A DNA stretch of 64,000 nucleotides from NCBI GenBank assembly GCA_024734495.1, contig JALMQS010000030.1, positions 6,028,640 through 6,092,639 of the forward strand, given 5' to 3'. The notes under the pieces are model-generated. The model did not search any database and was not told the DNA's origin. It saw only the letters and a list, made by a program, of their open reading frames with translations. Made by a program: the position numbers and the translations under genes. This document shows, in pieces, positions 21,947 to 35,134 of this stretch (positions are counted from its first letter, which is position 1; each line of letters opens with the position of its first letter). Source of the DNA: Forficula auricularia. Lineage: Eukaryota; Arthropoda; Insecta; Dermaptera; Forficulidae.

Positions 21947-22738
21947 ATGCAAGACTGCTTAAAGATGCAATCTGATTTGTATAAATTAATGAACTGGTGT
22001 AACGCGAACCTTCTTTTCCTCAACTTTGAGAAGTGCCTCACCATTAGTTTTTCGAGATCCACTAACCACATTGTTTTTGATTATTTACTTAAAACTAACA
22101 CTAGATGTGGAAGAGTCGACTCTATTAAGGATCTGGGAGTGATTTTCGATTCTAAACTCACATTTAATGAACATTTAGATTACGTTATAGGCAAAGCAAA
22201 TCGAACTTGGGGATTCATTTTTCGTAACACGAAGTCATTTAAAAATCCAGAATCAATTAAATACTTGTACATAACTCTGATCAAATCTGTATTAATGTAT
22301 GCATCAACAATTTGGAGGCCTATCGGAAGGATTAACATGGACAGACTAGAGAAAATTCAGCACAAAGTTATGAGACAATTGGCATTCCTTTCCGGCAATC
22401 CTATGTCAAGGTTTGACCATGATTATGCTTCTACTGCTGAAACTTTCCGTCTGCCTTCTGTTTCTTCTTCTATGATTGCTTCTGACGTTTTGTTTTTGTA
22501 TAAGATTAAGTCCAACCAGGTGAAATGTTCAGAACTTCAAACCCTATTTCCTATACACAGTTCAAATTATATATTAAGAAACAGATTACCATTTTATCCA
22601 GAGATGCCTTGCAGTAGGCACTCTGAAGCAAATCCTGTATTCAGACTATCTCAATGTTCCGGAAGTATATGGTATGTATTCTTGAGATCGAACAGTTCTA
22701 AAATGTACACTAATTTTTTTCATATTTTATTTCTATAG
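21947..22738 (+). pseudogene. 5'-truncated LINE, C-terminal reverse-transcriptase fragment
   Basis: 263 codons that match the part of a non-LTR reverse transcriptase after the catalytic YADD box: the thumb region with NWCNANLLFLN, DLGVIFDSKLTFNEH, LYITLIKSVLMYASTIW and RLEKIQHKVMRQLAF. The catalytic palm is absent, so it is a dead 5' truncation. The style is that of arthropod Jockey/CR1-type elements. The frame is open to 22738, and a continuation in another frame (about 22740-22835) suggests one further frameshift. Near 23020, gggccttcggcctgtaggc may be the element's 3' end. It is unrelated to the other LINEs in the window. Confidence 0.75.
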
Positions 22739-23260
22739 ACTAGTTTTGAAAAGAAATTCTTCACTTTCCTCTACACCAGCATTAAATGATCTAAATTTGC
22801 GTTCATTAATAAAATTCATAACTATACTCTAGAAGAGTGTGACTCAAACGGAACGCCTCACCTAGTTTCTGCATTTAAAATAAAATTAACTTTGTACTTC
22901 ACTTAATTAAATAATTAATTGACTCTTTTCACTCTCATAATTAAATCGTATGCCTCGATTCATTCCATAAAACATCCCTTAATATTCTCTGATTTCTAAT
23001 TTATTCTTATATCAGCAACCTATCGGGCCTTCGGCCTGTAGGCATTTAACCCCTGCAAGGAGTTTGTTTGAAGATCTTCGAGTAATCCTCGTTTTGAGAT
23101 GCTACTGGTTGATTAAGAAATGTAACAAAATTTTGAAGCCCTAACTTTCACTAAATGATCCCAAATTTCACACATATTAGTTATTTAAATAAAGAAACAA
23201 ATTAGCAGATAGCCACATAAAAATGCGTAAAGTTCGAAAATAAGGACCGGTCAAGCATTT
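22739..23260. other. Probable LINE 3' region and spacer
   Basis: Contains the likely continuation and 3' untranslated part of the LINE fragment, ending near the gggccttcggcctgtagg hairpin. No host gene is visible. The unseen first exon of the gene that resumes at 23424 could lie here or further upstream. Confidence 0.4.
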
Positions 23261-23342
23261 GTGGTAGGCCGGGCTTGAACCAGGCTTGTTGATTTGTAGT
23301 CAAGGCTCTACGTCTAACTAACGATTCGGCCAATCTGACCCC
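23261..23342 (-). mobile_element. tRNA-derived SINE head
   Basis: On the minus strand the sequence has a box-A-like start (ttggccgaatcgttagtt), an anticodon-like arm around ttgactacaaatcaa and a strong B box (ggttcaagcc) with a paired T arm. The acceptor stem is not convincing, so this is more likely the tRNA-like 5' part of a SINE than a tRNA gene. It lies just upstream of the first identified exon of the Gln-rich gene. Confidence 0.5.
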
Positions 23343-23423
23343 TTTTTTATAATATTAAATAGATTATGATTTTAAATTATTGTTTAATCTATTAATTTGA
23401 CGAATTTTGTTTCTTATGTGCAG

Positions 23424-26400
23424 ATATTGTTCCTGTTTTATTTCTTGATCGAGACAGAGTCTCGGCAAGAGGATGCACCATCTTCCTATAGTAGTACTGA
23501 ACTAAATACTAACCAAGGAGGATTTTCGAGTATAGTTTATCATCAAAATGGTGGATCTACTGACGATTCAGCATCTTCCTTCAGTGAAATCAATATTAAT
23601 TTTTCCGATCCAAAGATACATAAATTGTCATCTATAATTAGAGAAAGTGAGCTCATAGAGTTACAAAAAAAGCTTAGGGAGCAAGAACAGACACGACATG
23701 AGGTAAGAAAATATCAAATCCAAGTCTACATTATATAAGTTACATATCTAAATGATTCGAACTAGAATAGTATCTTTCTGTTAAGAGTGTGAAGATAATA
23801 ATTCCTTAATTTGTCTGGTGGCTGACATGTTCACGCTCACATGGAGGTACGACTGGTAGACGTTACTTTTTTTACCTTTGATTTATTCAATAAATAATAA
23901 ATAAAAATCAATATCTCATATCCAGATGGGGGTTATTCAGTTAAATGTTATAATTGTAGGAACGTCCTCACAATGAAGTATGCTTGAATCAGTAAATTTT
24001 ATAATGGCTTTAGTAAAAATAAATTCTATTGTTCCTTGACTGTTTTTATTTAATAATTGTGACAAATATTTTTTTAAACCATACTATATGATCAAGAATA
24101 TTTTAATGTTCATTTATTAATTGAATGTGTTATTTCAGAAACAGTCCATGTTACCTAACAAAATAATGTTTTTTTAATAACCGATCCAATCATCCATTTG
24201 CGATTGTTAATTTTCCCTAATATTACTTCACTATTATAATATAAAAAAATATATTAAAAATCGTTAATATTAAAGAGTTTAATGATCGGTTTGATTTTTT
24301 ATTTACTTTACCATACTTGGTATGTATTAAGAGTTATTCAATATTTTGTCAAAATGCCTGTTAGTGGCAAAGACTGTTTGTGTGTGTTATCAAATTTATT
24401 GTTCAGTCTAGATCAAAAACCAATTTAGATATTTTATTTTGAGATTAAGAACTGATTAGAATTTGGTTGATATCGGGCCGAAAATGGGGAGAGAGAAATT
24501 TGAACCTTTTGATTTGGACCCAATTTTACACAGTTAGCCTTATAATAAGAAGGCCTTGGGGAACTATCAATGTAAAAATAAGCTAAAATAGCCAAGAGGA
24601 GAGAGGGGCCAGATTTATGGTAAAGTAAATGAGATGCTCGCTCACATCACATATTGGTTTATTTTATTTAAATTTGTCTAATATGCTAATGAAGTGAAAA
24701 TCTTCATTCTAATTGATTGTATTTTCAGAACCATCGATACAACCAAAAGGAAAGATTAAAGAATAACGTTAATAGGCCAAGATTTCCCACCAACGTCGAC
24801 ACCAGTGTCCAAAGCCATACATTTAAGCAGCACCAAGGCCTCCAGCAAGTACATGCACCTAATCTTGTTGGTAACAACGTAGACATTGAACAAAAGCCAT
24901 CGACAACCGAATCGCCATACCTAACCCTTTTGCAGCAATCGGTTCGCAATTATAAAAATAGATTATTACATCAAACAAATCATGGCAAATTATCACCAAA
25001 TACGAATAATCAAAATGAATTTCAACAGATACAGAACCAAAACAAACCCCGAGGCCCAAAAATCATCCATTCAAATAAAAATCGTCATCGACCGGATGAG
25101 AATCTCCACTCAATTGACAGTTATGAAAGTTTTAAAGAAGGACAAGCCAATAACCAGCAACCAAACCGATATAATTCAGATGTAACAAATCACAATAAGC
25201 AGCATAGCCAAGACTCTAACTTCGATCCCCATCAGTATCATCAGCAAACAACAAATAATAAGGGTAACCTGCGAAATACATACATTATCCATGGAGATAT
25301 TTATGAGAAAGATAACAAGAAGATTAAAAATCATCACCAAAGGTAAGTTATTACTTATAATAAATCAGTCTTAAAATTTCATCTAAAAATGAATTGTTTT
25401 GTTTTCAGCTGGAGCGAAGAATCAATTCCTTCTGAAAAAATAAGACAAGAACATCTTGAAATTAAGCCTATGATTAATATTAAGAATCATTTTGATAAAT
25501 TAAATATATTGAATGGTAAAGATACAGACGAGATGATGACTACAATATTTTTCAATCAAGGAAATATTCGAACTAGTAGACCTCGACCTGGAGAGCAAGA
25601 ACCTATTAATACTAAAGAAAATACCCAGAAAACAGCATCTACAAATATTTATAATAGACCAATCATATTGCCTGTAAAAGAATTTCCGGGTCTTGGCTTA
25701 AGTATCGATGGAGATATTGTGAAATTAGTTCCCATGCCTGGATCTGGAATCAAATTACGACCGACAAACAATAAAGATCACTCCTCTTATATTGATACAG
25801 ATCAGAATAAACAAAATATAGATAATAGCACACCACAAAAATCAAATTCACAGAAAAATGTTTTTTCATTTCAAGAAACAAAAATAGAAAGAAAAAAGCC
25901 AGATATTCAATCAGTGATATCCCAAGAACCCATCAAAACTTATGTCAATCCAGTGAAAGTTCTACCTCCGAAAAGTAATTTGAATCTAAATGAAAACACT
26001 TATCATCAAAGTAGGAAACCAAAACTACCTCCAGTGAAATTAACTGATGCCGATTCACCACTGAGTCATGTTCAATATCACGCAGCCCACATCAACAAAA
26101 TAAAAGTGAACAACATCGCTAATGAAGAAACTAATGGATTCCAGCCTGTCACTTTCGTGCATCAAAGCAAATTTCCTTCCAATGATGATGAAACATTGAA
26201 TAATCACAAAAGGCCAAAACAACATCATTTAAATATCGAAACAGGACAAAATACAGCACATTTAACTAATCATAGATTAGTTCTCCCGAAACCAGTATTA
26301 CCATCAAAATTAAATCGTCCTAATTATGCTGAACATATCAATTATGAGACAACCAATAAAAAAACAAAATTCAATGAATCCCCTTATATTAAACACAGTT

Positions 26401-29400
26401 CAATTTTTAATAATCCCTTCTTAAAGGAAGAAAACGATAACGATTCAAAAGGATACACTGATTATGACACAACAGATACGAACCCCAATAATGATTTCCA
26501 ACCATTAAAATATGTGATCAATCACAGCTCCGTCAATAAGGATATCCCGCATCATGGTTCAAATTTAGATGTTCCTTATGCTTTAAAACTAACTGCATCT
26601 AATTCAATAAAGACACCATTAACCCAGAACGAAGAGTTACGCGTAAGTTCATCCCAATATCCGATACAAAAATATACAACCAAAAATGTTTCTGGGAAAC
26701 CTTCTTTAGAATATGAGAGTTTCCAATCGAATGCTTTCTCGCTAAGTAATTCCGAGTCAAAACAACAACCTTATAAAACAAAAACAAAAACAAATAATAA
26801 GGTGCAATCTTTGGAGAGTTCTCAGACAAATCGATATCCATCATCATATCATAATAATAATCACAATCATTCCCCTAAAGGCCCAAATGGGGATACGATA
26901 GAGAGTTCAATAATTTCTCAAAATCCAACACATGATAAAACAATTGAAGAACTCATCGAAGCTATTACTCTACATAAAACCAGACAAAATCAACATTATC
27001 AAGAAAATCCTCCTAAAAAACAAGTAATTTTTGCAAATAATAATCTTCGAATAAAGCAGCCTTTAGAATCAAATTCATATCACCATATTAGACAAAAAAA
27101 TCCTGTACAAGAAGAATCTCATTCATTGATAATTGATAATGAAAAATTTCATAATTTGATGCAACTATTAGCATTACGAAACCAAAAAGAAATTAATGAA
27201 TATCAAAATGAACATAAAACATTTCCGTTTCAAATAAATCATCCAGTTGAAACAGAAGGTAAGACTAGGAGGCCAAGTAGCGGAAAATTAAAAGCAAATT
27301 CACAGGCAATCCGACCATTAGCAGAATTGGAACCCAATTCAAAACCTGTGAAAATCTCTTCATTTGAAAGAGAGCATGGAATAAATTTGAAAACCCTTTT
27401 GGAATCAATGAAAATTGAGGAAGATAATTTAAATATTGGGGAAGAATCAGCTGGATCTCAACAAATTTTAATTCAAAACATGTTTAATCAAAATCGGTTA
27501 AATAAATACAAACAACAACAGCAGCATCAACCAAGTATTCCGAAAGAAAATGAATTAAAAATTCGTCACCAGTATCATAATAATTATAATAATCAGAATC
27601 AGAATCAAATCAAAATCAGAATCAAAATCAGAATAATAATAATAATAATCAAATTAAACAAAATAATTTGGATCTTATTCTAAGACAATTTCACAATCCT
27701 GATGTTATTAAAAATTGGCCTCCAAAAGGTACAATGGAAGCCATTAAATCGTCAATTAATAATATGAATGGAAATACCAAATTTATAGAACAGCCGGAAT
27801 ATTCAAATATGCCAATTTCTTTGCCATTACATGGAGAACAAGATAGTCAACATTTTCAAACCATAAAAGAGGAAAACAAACATATTTTGAATTTAATTAA
27901 AGAAATGAATAATCAAAAGCAAGAGAATCTTCGTCTTCAGCTACATCAACAACATGTCCAAAAACAACAACAACAACAACAACCTCAACAAAATTCGAAT
28001 GAGAAGATAGTGAATTCTGAATTAACAAAACTAATATCTTCAATTGGACCACAAGCAACGCATCAATATAAAAGCGGCAAACATATCATCACAGGTATTC
28101 GTTCATAAAAATTAATTATATTTTTATTTCATAGTTAAAATAAAATAGCTTCAAAAAAAGTAATTTGATTAATAAAGAAACAAATCAAAAACATTCTTAA
28201 TCGGTAGGGCAGGCGAAGCCCCTAGTATTGATTTCATTCAAAAAATAAAATAAAATTTGCTTATTGTGTTTGCAAATTTCTGAAACTTGAAAAAAATCAT
28301 TCTCAACCATAATTTTTTTCTGCCTGTATGTCTGTCTGGATTACAAAAAAGTGAGAATCCTAGAAAGTTTATTCTGGTGCCAAAATATTTGTATTTTTAA
28401 GATGGAGAATTGACTAGATTTCTAGGTTTTCTAGCTTTCAAACTTCTGATTCAAAAATGAAGAAAATATCATTTTCTCTGAAGAAGATTAAAATAAAGAA
28501 ATACATTTCTAATATTTTATTATATTTAGGTTTAGGACTATGGCGGCTCTAGTTAGCAAGCGTATTGAGTCTTGGGAAACGTTTTCTTTTTCCTCCAATT
28601 TGAATTTCTTGTATTAAGATTTACTTTCATTTATCAACATATTTGAAAACTAAATTTTCACTTTAGAATAAGAACGGCTCAGATGGATTGCTTCATTTCT
28701 GTATATGTACTTCCCTACTAGAGTTGGCTTTAGAGAATTTTACAAAAAAGACTCCTGAATAATGAAGAAAAAATGACAGAGAACTAGGATTCTACATTTT
28801 CGACCCCTATTTCTGAAGGCGTTTTCAAATTTGATGAATACAGCGGGAATCAATAAGATCTATATTTCTAAAGTATTTTTTTTAAACGTTAATGATTAAT
28901 TATTTTTCTTTAAGCGCCATCATACGCGATTGCGAGCGTTGGCAATTACTATGAAGAGTATCCACTCCATTGTAATTTTCCTGAGGAAATTTTTCACAGG
29001 GGTGGTTTCCCATTAACTTCCCGTTGATTAGTGAAGCGCCTTGAATTTTTAACAAAAATGAAAATTCGGTCCCGAATATACTCAATCCAAAATCAAGTGC
29101 CTTAGTCACTGATCTATTGCCGCCTTTACTAATTAATTAATGAAAATCAATCAATTTTTTTATCAATATTTGAAAGCAGCTGGAGAAGTAAAAATGTTGG
29201 AGTTTTAAATGAAAATTTTAAATAAATTTTTAATATCATTATTAGTATTTTAACAAAACAAAAAACAAAATTTCAAATGTATACGGTACACTGGGATGCT
29301 TTTATAAGAAATGAATTTGATTTAAATTCCGATCTTAAAGTAAATTTAAATCACTGACATAAATAACGCCCCTGCAATCCCTGGGGGCAAGGGCCGCAAT

Positions 29401-30461
29401 GCAAACAAGGGAAAAATTAATATGGATGTTTGGGGAGGGGGAGCACCCAAGATTTTTGGGGAGCCGCTTAGGAGACCTTAGTTACGTCAAGCCTAAAAAT
29501 TCAATTTAATGGATAATGTTTATTCTAATGTTTATTTAAATTTTTTCTAGGTCCTGAAGAGAATGGCGTATTCTATAGAATTATTGTTGAAGATCCATAC
29601 GCAAAAGATAACAAAGGTATTTCAATGAAATTGTATACTTTGAATGAAGCTGATGAAGAGGAGGAGTTAGAAGAAATTAACCAGGAAATGTTAATGAGAA
29701 AAAACTATAACTTAAATGAGGATAAAGTGAATCCAAATGAGAAAGACAAATTAGAAAATAATCAAGATATTATGGAAATGAATCAAGATCCACTAATAAA
29801 TTATAATAAAACACAGACATATGTAGAGAACAGATTTACACAAATTCCAAAACAAAATGATGGAAAATTAAAATTAGCAACAAAACGCAATCCAGCAGGA
29901 ATTTATTCTACAGAATCTACAATCAGAGAATATACAACAAATAGTCCGAAATTCAATAAACCAATAACAATAAATGAAGAGAAACAAACCCAGGCAATAT
30001 TTTCAAAAAATTCTCAAAAATCGAAATATGGAGAAAATAGTAATTCATCCCAACAACCAGAGCCAGGCCCGAAAATAGTACAGTCTTCAAATGATCCTGT
30101 GCCGGTAAAAACAGTGACAACACAATATTTACAGCAACAGGTTCAATTGCAGCAGCAATTATTAGAAAAACAGAAACAAAAACAATTAATAAGACTGCAT
30201 CAAAATCAAGAAGAGGACAAACAGAAACAGTTGCAAGATTTTCAATTACGGCACCAGCAAATGCAATCGATGGAGATGGAAAAGAAAAAACAATTCCAAC
30301 TCCAACAGGAACAAAATGCCTTCAATCAACAACGATTTCAAAGTAAAGAAAAAGAGATATTAAGAAAAGGCCAGGTGGCCGGGGAGGATGGGGGGACAGA
30401 CTTAGGAGGAGCTTTTAGTGTTTCTGCCTCGTATACCATAGATTCTAAGAGCAAACACTAG
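23424..30461 (+). CDS. Large Gln/Asn-rich probably secreted protein (four exons, 5' incomplete, one frameshift)
   Basis: Not recognised as a known family. Exons: 23424-23702, 24729-25342, 25409-28094, 29551-30461, all with GT-AG borders and matching phases (0, 2, 1). They encode about 1495 residues. The first exon opens at an acceptor (gcag) with a hydrophobic run (ILFLFYFLI) followed by polar sequence, which looks like the end of a signal peptide, so a short upstream exon with the ATG is missing. The rest is low-complexity, rich in Gln, Asn, His, Lys and Ser, with polyQ and coiled-coil-like Gln/Lys stretches near the C-terminus. More ordered islands are EFPGLGLSIDGDIVKLVPMP (about 25680), FEREHGINLKTLLESMKIEE (about 27363) and NGVFYRIIVEDPY (about 29563). 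Exon 3 loses frame by one base near 27606, in an aatcag/aatcaa microsatellite. The stop is TAG at 30459, with a poly(A) signal following. It could be an extracellular or cuticle-type protein; that is a guess. Confidence 0.7.
28095..29550. other. Intron of the Gln-rich gene, repeat debris
   Basis: Bounded by ACAG|GTATTC and TTCTAG|GTCC. A short GC-rich hairpin followed by CTAGT at about 28208-28232 (gggcaggcgaagcccctagt) resembles a Helitron 3' end. No exon-like open frame was found inside. Confidence 0.4.
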
Positions 30462-30576
30462 TCTAATATCGCTGCAAAATTTACTGTACATAATATTATA
30501 TAAAAAAAGATTATTTATAAATTTATTATACATTTAATATAAAAAGTTGAAGGTAAAGTTTTAAAATATGATCAAA

Positions 30577-30582
30577 AATAAA
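30577..30582 (+). promoter_or_regulatory. Poly(A) signal AATAAA for the Gln-rich gene
   Basis: A canonical AATAAA lies 116 bp after the TAG stop at 30459-30461, in an AT-rich 3' region. Confidence 0.5.
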
Positions 30583-33500
30583 TATTTATTTTTATATAAC
30601 ATGAAAGAAATGTTGATGTAATTTAAATACTATTTGTATTCGAATTGTAAGGGAATATCAGTGTCGTGCGGTCCATGGATGCTGTGGATGCGGCCCATCC
30701 CTAAAATTTCAAACGTTTAGAGTATTTTCATAAATATCGACTTCAAAATTTGAGGAGGATCTTTAAATTTTCAAATATTATCCGTTATTATAAATATTTC
30801 TATAAAAAACATTTTTTGTTTTGAAAAGTATTTATATTAGTTCTCGAAATGGAATAAAATTGTTGCATAGATTCAAGGGGCAATTAAAAAAAAAAAGAAA
30901 GAATGATTTTCCGAAAAGGGAGCGGATAGAAGGTTTGAAGTCCCTGCCTGGTATATCTTCCATTTTAAGCATGTCAAAGGCAAATCTAAACGAGTTTTAG
31001 TCAAATAAAAAAAATTGCTCTCGCTGAGGAACTATTAAAATAGAAATAATACAAAACAGGAATAAATAAAGATGATCCGAGAATCTTTAGACTAATCCAT
31101 TTATAAGAACTCTCAGCCGTATTTGGTTTCTAAGAATGTTTTTTAAAAAAGAAAAAGAAAAAATCACGCTTTCATCACGATTTATCCAAAACTACTGGAA
31201 TTGATATGCCGAATAAATTTAAAACTTGAATGCTTTCTAAGGGTTTTGAAAAATTCAAATTTTAAAGAGGTGAAACAGGGAAAAACCAATAGAATCACGC
31301 TTTGACCCGGTTTCATCACGATTTCTCCGAAGCTACTCGGGCTAGAAACTTGAAATTGGATAAGGAGGTTTCTTTTAAGACGTAATGATTTCAAATAATC
31401 TTATCAGATTCCAATCACAATTAGTTCTGATTAGCGGGCTTCTAACTAGCTTATAATTTTTTTGTATTGTGATATGATTTTTTGTTATCTAGGGCTATAA
31501 AGTTGTTTGTTTTTTCTTATGTATTGGAAGCTATTATTAATAGACTTGGCTCTAGAATTTGTTAATCCAATCAGGTGATTATATTATAGTCAATAAGTGA
31601 TTAGATTATGCTGATGAAAACGAGCGATAAGTGATTTTTTAAATTGCGTGGATACTTAAAATGAAAGAATTTCCATCATTTAAATAAAAAAACATGTTGT
31701 TTGTTTGTTTGTTTTTTTCACTTATAATTACAAGAGAGCTTTTTTTTGCCGAAGTAAACTTGACATTTTAATGAGAATTTTGTTGCCTGGCAATTAAACG
31801 AAAAAAACTACCTGTGAAAAAATTACGAGTCCGTAGGACTCCGTAGGACTCCCCCCCCCATGTCAGTGTTGCTAGACACCGATGATGCAGGCCTACTAGA
31901 ATCTTAAAGCTAGGTTCAGTTTTGTCGCTGGAAAAGTTAGGGTAAACTTTTTTCGCTGTCATAGTGACAAAAACACCGTTACTTATGGGACTTTTAGTGT
32001 ATGAATTAAATTGTCATTAAAAAAAAAATCACGAAATCAGATGGTCTCGTAAGGTGTATTGTGAAAATACCATAATCTAAAATTAATGGATATTGTCATG
32101 TAACGGTAGAGAATTACTCTTACTGACTGCTGCTGTAAAGTACAGGCCTCTTGGCTGCTATTTCCATAACGGTTTTTTGTTGCATTTCTGTTGCATATGT
32201 GTAAAAAAACAGCCTCAAGTTGTTTCCACAGAATAAAAATCCTTTTTTTGTAAATTTTATTGTAGATATAATAAATAAATGAAAATAGTTGTAAGGAACA
32301 ACGAAATCTGGACAAATCAGGTCCAGTGAATTAAACTCCTGCCAGGTATCAATACCTGACTGAGATTTAAGGAACTCGAAATCCAGACAAATTGAAATAA
32401 ATACTTAGTTATGAAAGATGTCATGGGACATGCTAGTAGATCTAACTGCCCCTGCTGATTTCTGGGCCATATCCATTAGAAGAAGTGGCTATAGAGCCCT
32501 CCTCAGAATATAAAATATATATAAATACATATAAAGCTGATCGATGCAGATGAAACAAAAACAAATCAAATGGAAGAATAAAACTCAAGAAAAAAGAGAA
32601 AAGCCAGAATTATACTAATGTGATGCAATATTTGGTTCTAACGGCATCTAATCTAAACATATCACACCATTTCATATATCAATTACAATCATGGCTACGT
32701 AGAAAATAATATATAGAAAGAAACACGACATATCTCAAAGATGTAATATTGTATTGCTTCACTAGTTTCGTTTTAAGGAAGCTCAACTGAAAAGCTAGAA
32801 TTCTTTCCACAACCGCTTAGCTACAAAACATAATTCTCAATCAAATTAAGGTTTTAGTTATGAATGTATTTATTTTTTTTACTTTAACAAGAAAAAACTT
32901 ATAAAAAATTTAATTAAAAAACATTATCAAAGATGTTATAATATACATTAAATTAAATTTAGAAGGGTTGTCTCCGCACGGGAGTCAAAACTAGAGTAAA
33001 CTTTGTATCCGGGCATTTGGGTTCGACCCCCGAGGAAAGTGAACCCTTCGGACATCTAAATTAAATAAATCTATTTGTGAAATTATAGCATCTTTGCTTA
33101 TAATTTGTTTTTATTTTTTATTTTTTTTTTTGTAAATTTAATTTTGAAGAAATATCTTCAGTAAAAATTAATATTAAAAAAAATTTTATTTTTCAAAAAA
33201 CTCCCTACTTAGTGTTTAATTATAATTTATTCAATCAAAATAAATTATTTTCTTTATTATGTATGTAGTTTTATTAAAAATTTGTTATTAAAAATGTTTA
33301 AAAAAAATTCAAAAAAAAAACACATATTGTATTTAGTTATTTAGTTTTAATTTACAATTAAAATTCCAATTGAAATTTATCTTGAATGTTAATAAATATA
33401 CGTAGTTATTTTTAGTTGTTATTAAATATTATTTATTTAAAAAAATTTTAAGTTGTAAATATTGCTCAAAATGCATAATAAAGATGTCTAATTTAAAATT

Positions 33501-34439
33501 TGTGTTATATAATTCCATTTTCCTCTTAAATTCTAGATAATAATCATATACTACGTTTGGTCCTTGGAAAAAAGTGGTGGGAATTTGAAACTTTTTGTTC
33601 GTCTGACTAAGGGAATAAATAACCGGAGAAAATGAGCTCTATAACAATAGTCGAATTCCCACTATTATATATCTTATAGGTAAAAAAGAGTAATAAATTT
33701 GTTTATAAACAATTCCAAGATAACCATTTTAAAAGAAAAAATCATTTTAAAATACATTCAGCTACTACAGAATTAATTCACAAATATTCACTATATTAAG
33801 CATTAATGCCATATTAATAGCGTTTTATTAATATAATTTCCGTATAATATGTTAAATCCGGTCCGCCCATAGTTTTCAATCTTCCAAAGTGGCCCATGTA
33901 CAAATGTACATTCATAATGACGAAATAGCTTAACTTTGGATTCTGTTAACTTGGACAGTATAAACAATAGATAATAAGAATAGAAAAATATTTAGTATTT
34001 TCGAGTTAATTTTTGAGTAAATTCAATATTCCGACCCCTGGAGAACTTCACCCATTGGTCAGCGTTATAATTTTTCATTTCATTTTATCAGCCAATAGTC
34101 AATTCTTTTTTTACAATCACGAATGAAAAAAATTGAATATTGTAGCTCTTATCCAAAATCAAACTTGAAGTTGAATTATTTTTTCATTTAGAGCTTTTTT
34201 TGCACGTATAAGAAAAATATTAAATTATAAAATATAAATTAATAACTGTACTAAATAAAATCCTAAAAATGTAGTCTGAATTTGAACTTGTTGATTTGTG
34301 CGCCTGTAGTTAGGCAACAATTTGCTCAGAGAAGAATGAAAGCTGCGTATGAGCTAGGCGAGTCCAGTCGTTGATGGAATGCTCCCTACGCATTTTTTTA
34401 TTACAATAGAATTCTCATCTTATAATAAAACTCTCAATA
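30583..34439. other. Long AT-rich intergenic region, no gene supported
   Basis: About 3.9 kb with only short open frames that lack domains or splice context. A twice-used phrase at 31170-31330 (cacgctttcatcacgattt / cggtttcatcacgatttctc) shows a small old duplication. A C-run is at 31851-31858. A B-box-like word (gggttcgacccc) at about 33019 hints at a decayed tRNA-like repeat. From 33100 to 33520 the sequence is extremely A/T-rich. Confidence 0.45.
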
Positions 34440-34917
34440 GTATTTATATATATAAAATTAAGGTTTTGTCTGTACATTGCTCCAAATCACGCCAAATTTT
34501 GGTTGCACACGTTTCAAGCAAAGCTTTGAACGAAAACACCCTCAACAAAATTCTTGTCTGTCTGTCTGTTTTTGTGGTTTCCACGAAAAGATGCTCACGA
34601 TTCACGTAAAAACAGCTGAAGGGATTATAAAATAATCAAATAACTCCTAAAATATTAACCCTATGGCAAATTTTATTATGAGCAAAGTTGTAGGGGATGG
34701 GATTTCTAACAACGTTTCTTTAAAAAAATTCCCCCAAAAAAGTGGGAAGGATCAAAATATTAAAATTCTTGCTCTTGGGCCAAGCTCAACCAAATTTTTT
34801 ATACATAATCTGTGGGCCTCTAGAAAGCTAGAAATGCAAAAACTAACCACCGAAAATGGGGGGGGGGTCAAAAAATGAAAATTCTTGCTCTTGGACCAAA
34901 CTCAACCAAATTTTGCT
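34440..34917 (+). mobile_element. Helitron-like repeat (relative of 16432-17325)
   Basis: Starts in tatatatataaaattaagg and continues with a tgtctgtctgtctg-rich stretch, then cacgattcacgtaaaaacag, aagttgtaggggatggga and ctcaaccaaatttt. All of these recur in inverted sense at 16890-17325. In the duplicated segment at 44500 the same flanks (actctcaata ... ctttaaaatcct) are joined without it, which shows that it is an insertion. The 3' hairpin and CTAG are not clear in this copy. Confidence 0.55.
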
Positions 34918-35134
34918 TTAAAATCCTTAGTTTTCTTTTTGACATTCTCCTAAGGCATTATGTTATTTAATAATAGAATTATATATTCGATAAGACTAAT
35001 ATATTAATTGTTTTCGGAGTCCTGAGCACCTGGAGCGAGCCCTTGTCGCCAGAGTTCTATAGGCGCAAATTTATATAGGCATATTCAATTTTAATATCAG
35101 TAAAGATTAATTTATTTCAAAAATGTAGACGGTA

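Noticed and set aside
33000..33060. tRNA gene suggested by gggttcgacccc
   Set aside because: A B box is present, but no D arm, anticodon stem or acceptor stem could be paired; at most a decayed SINE.
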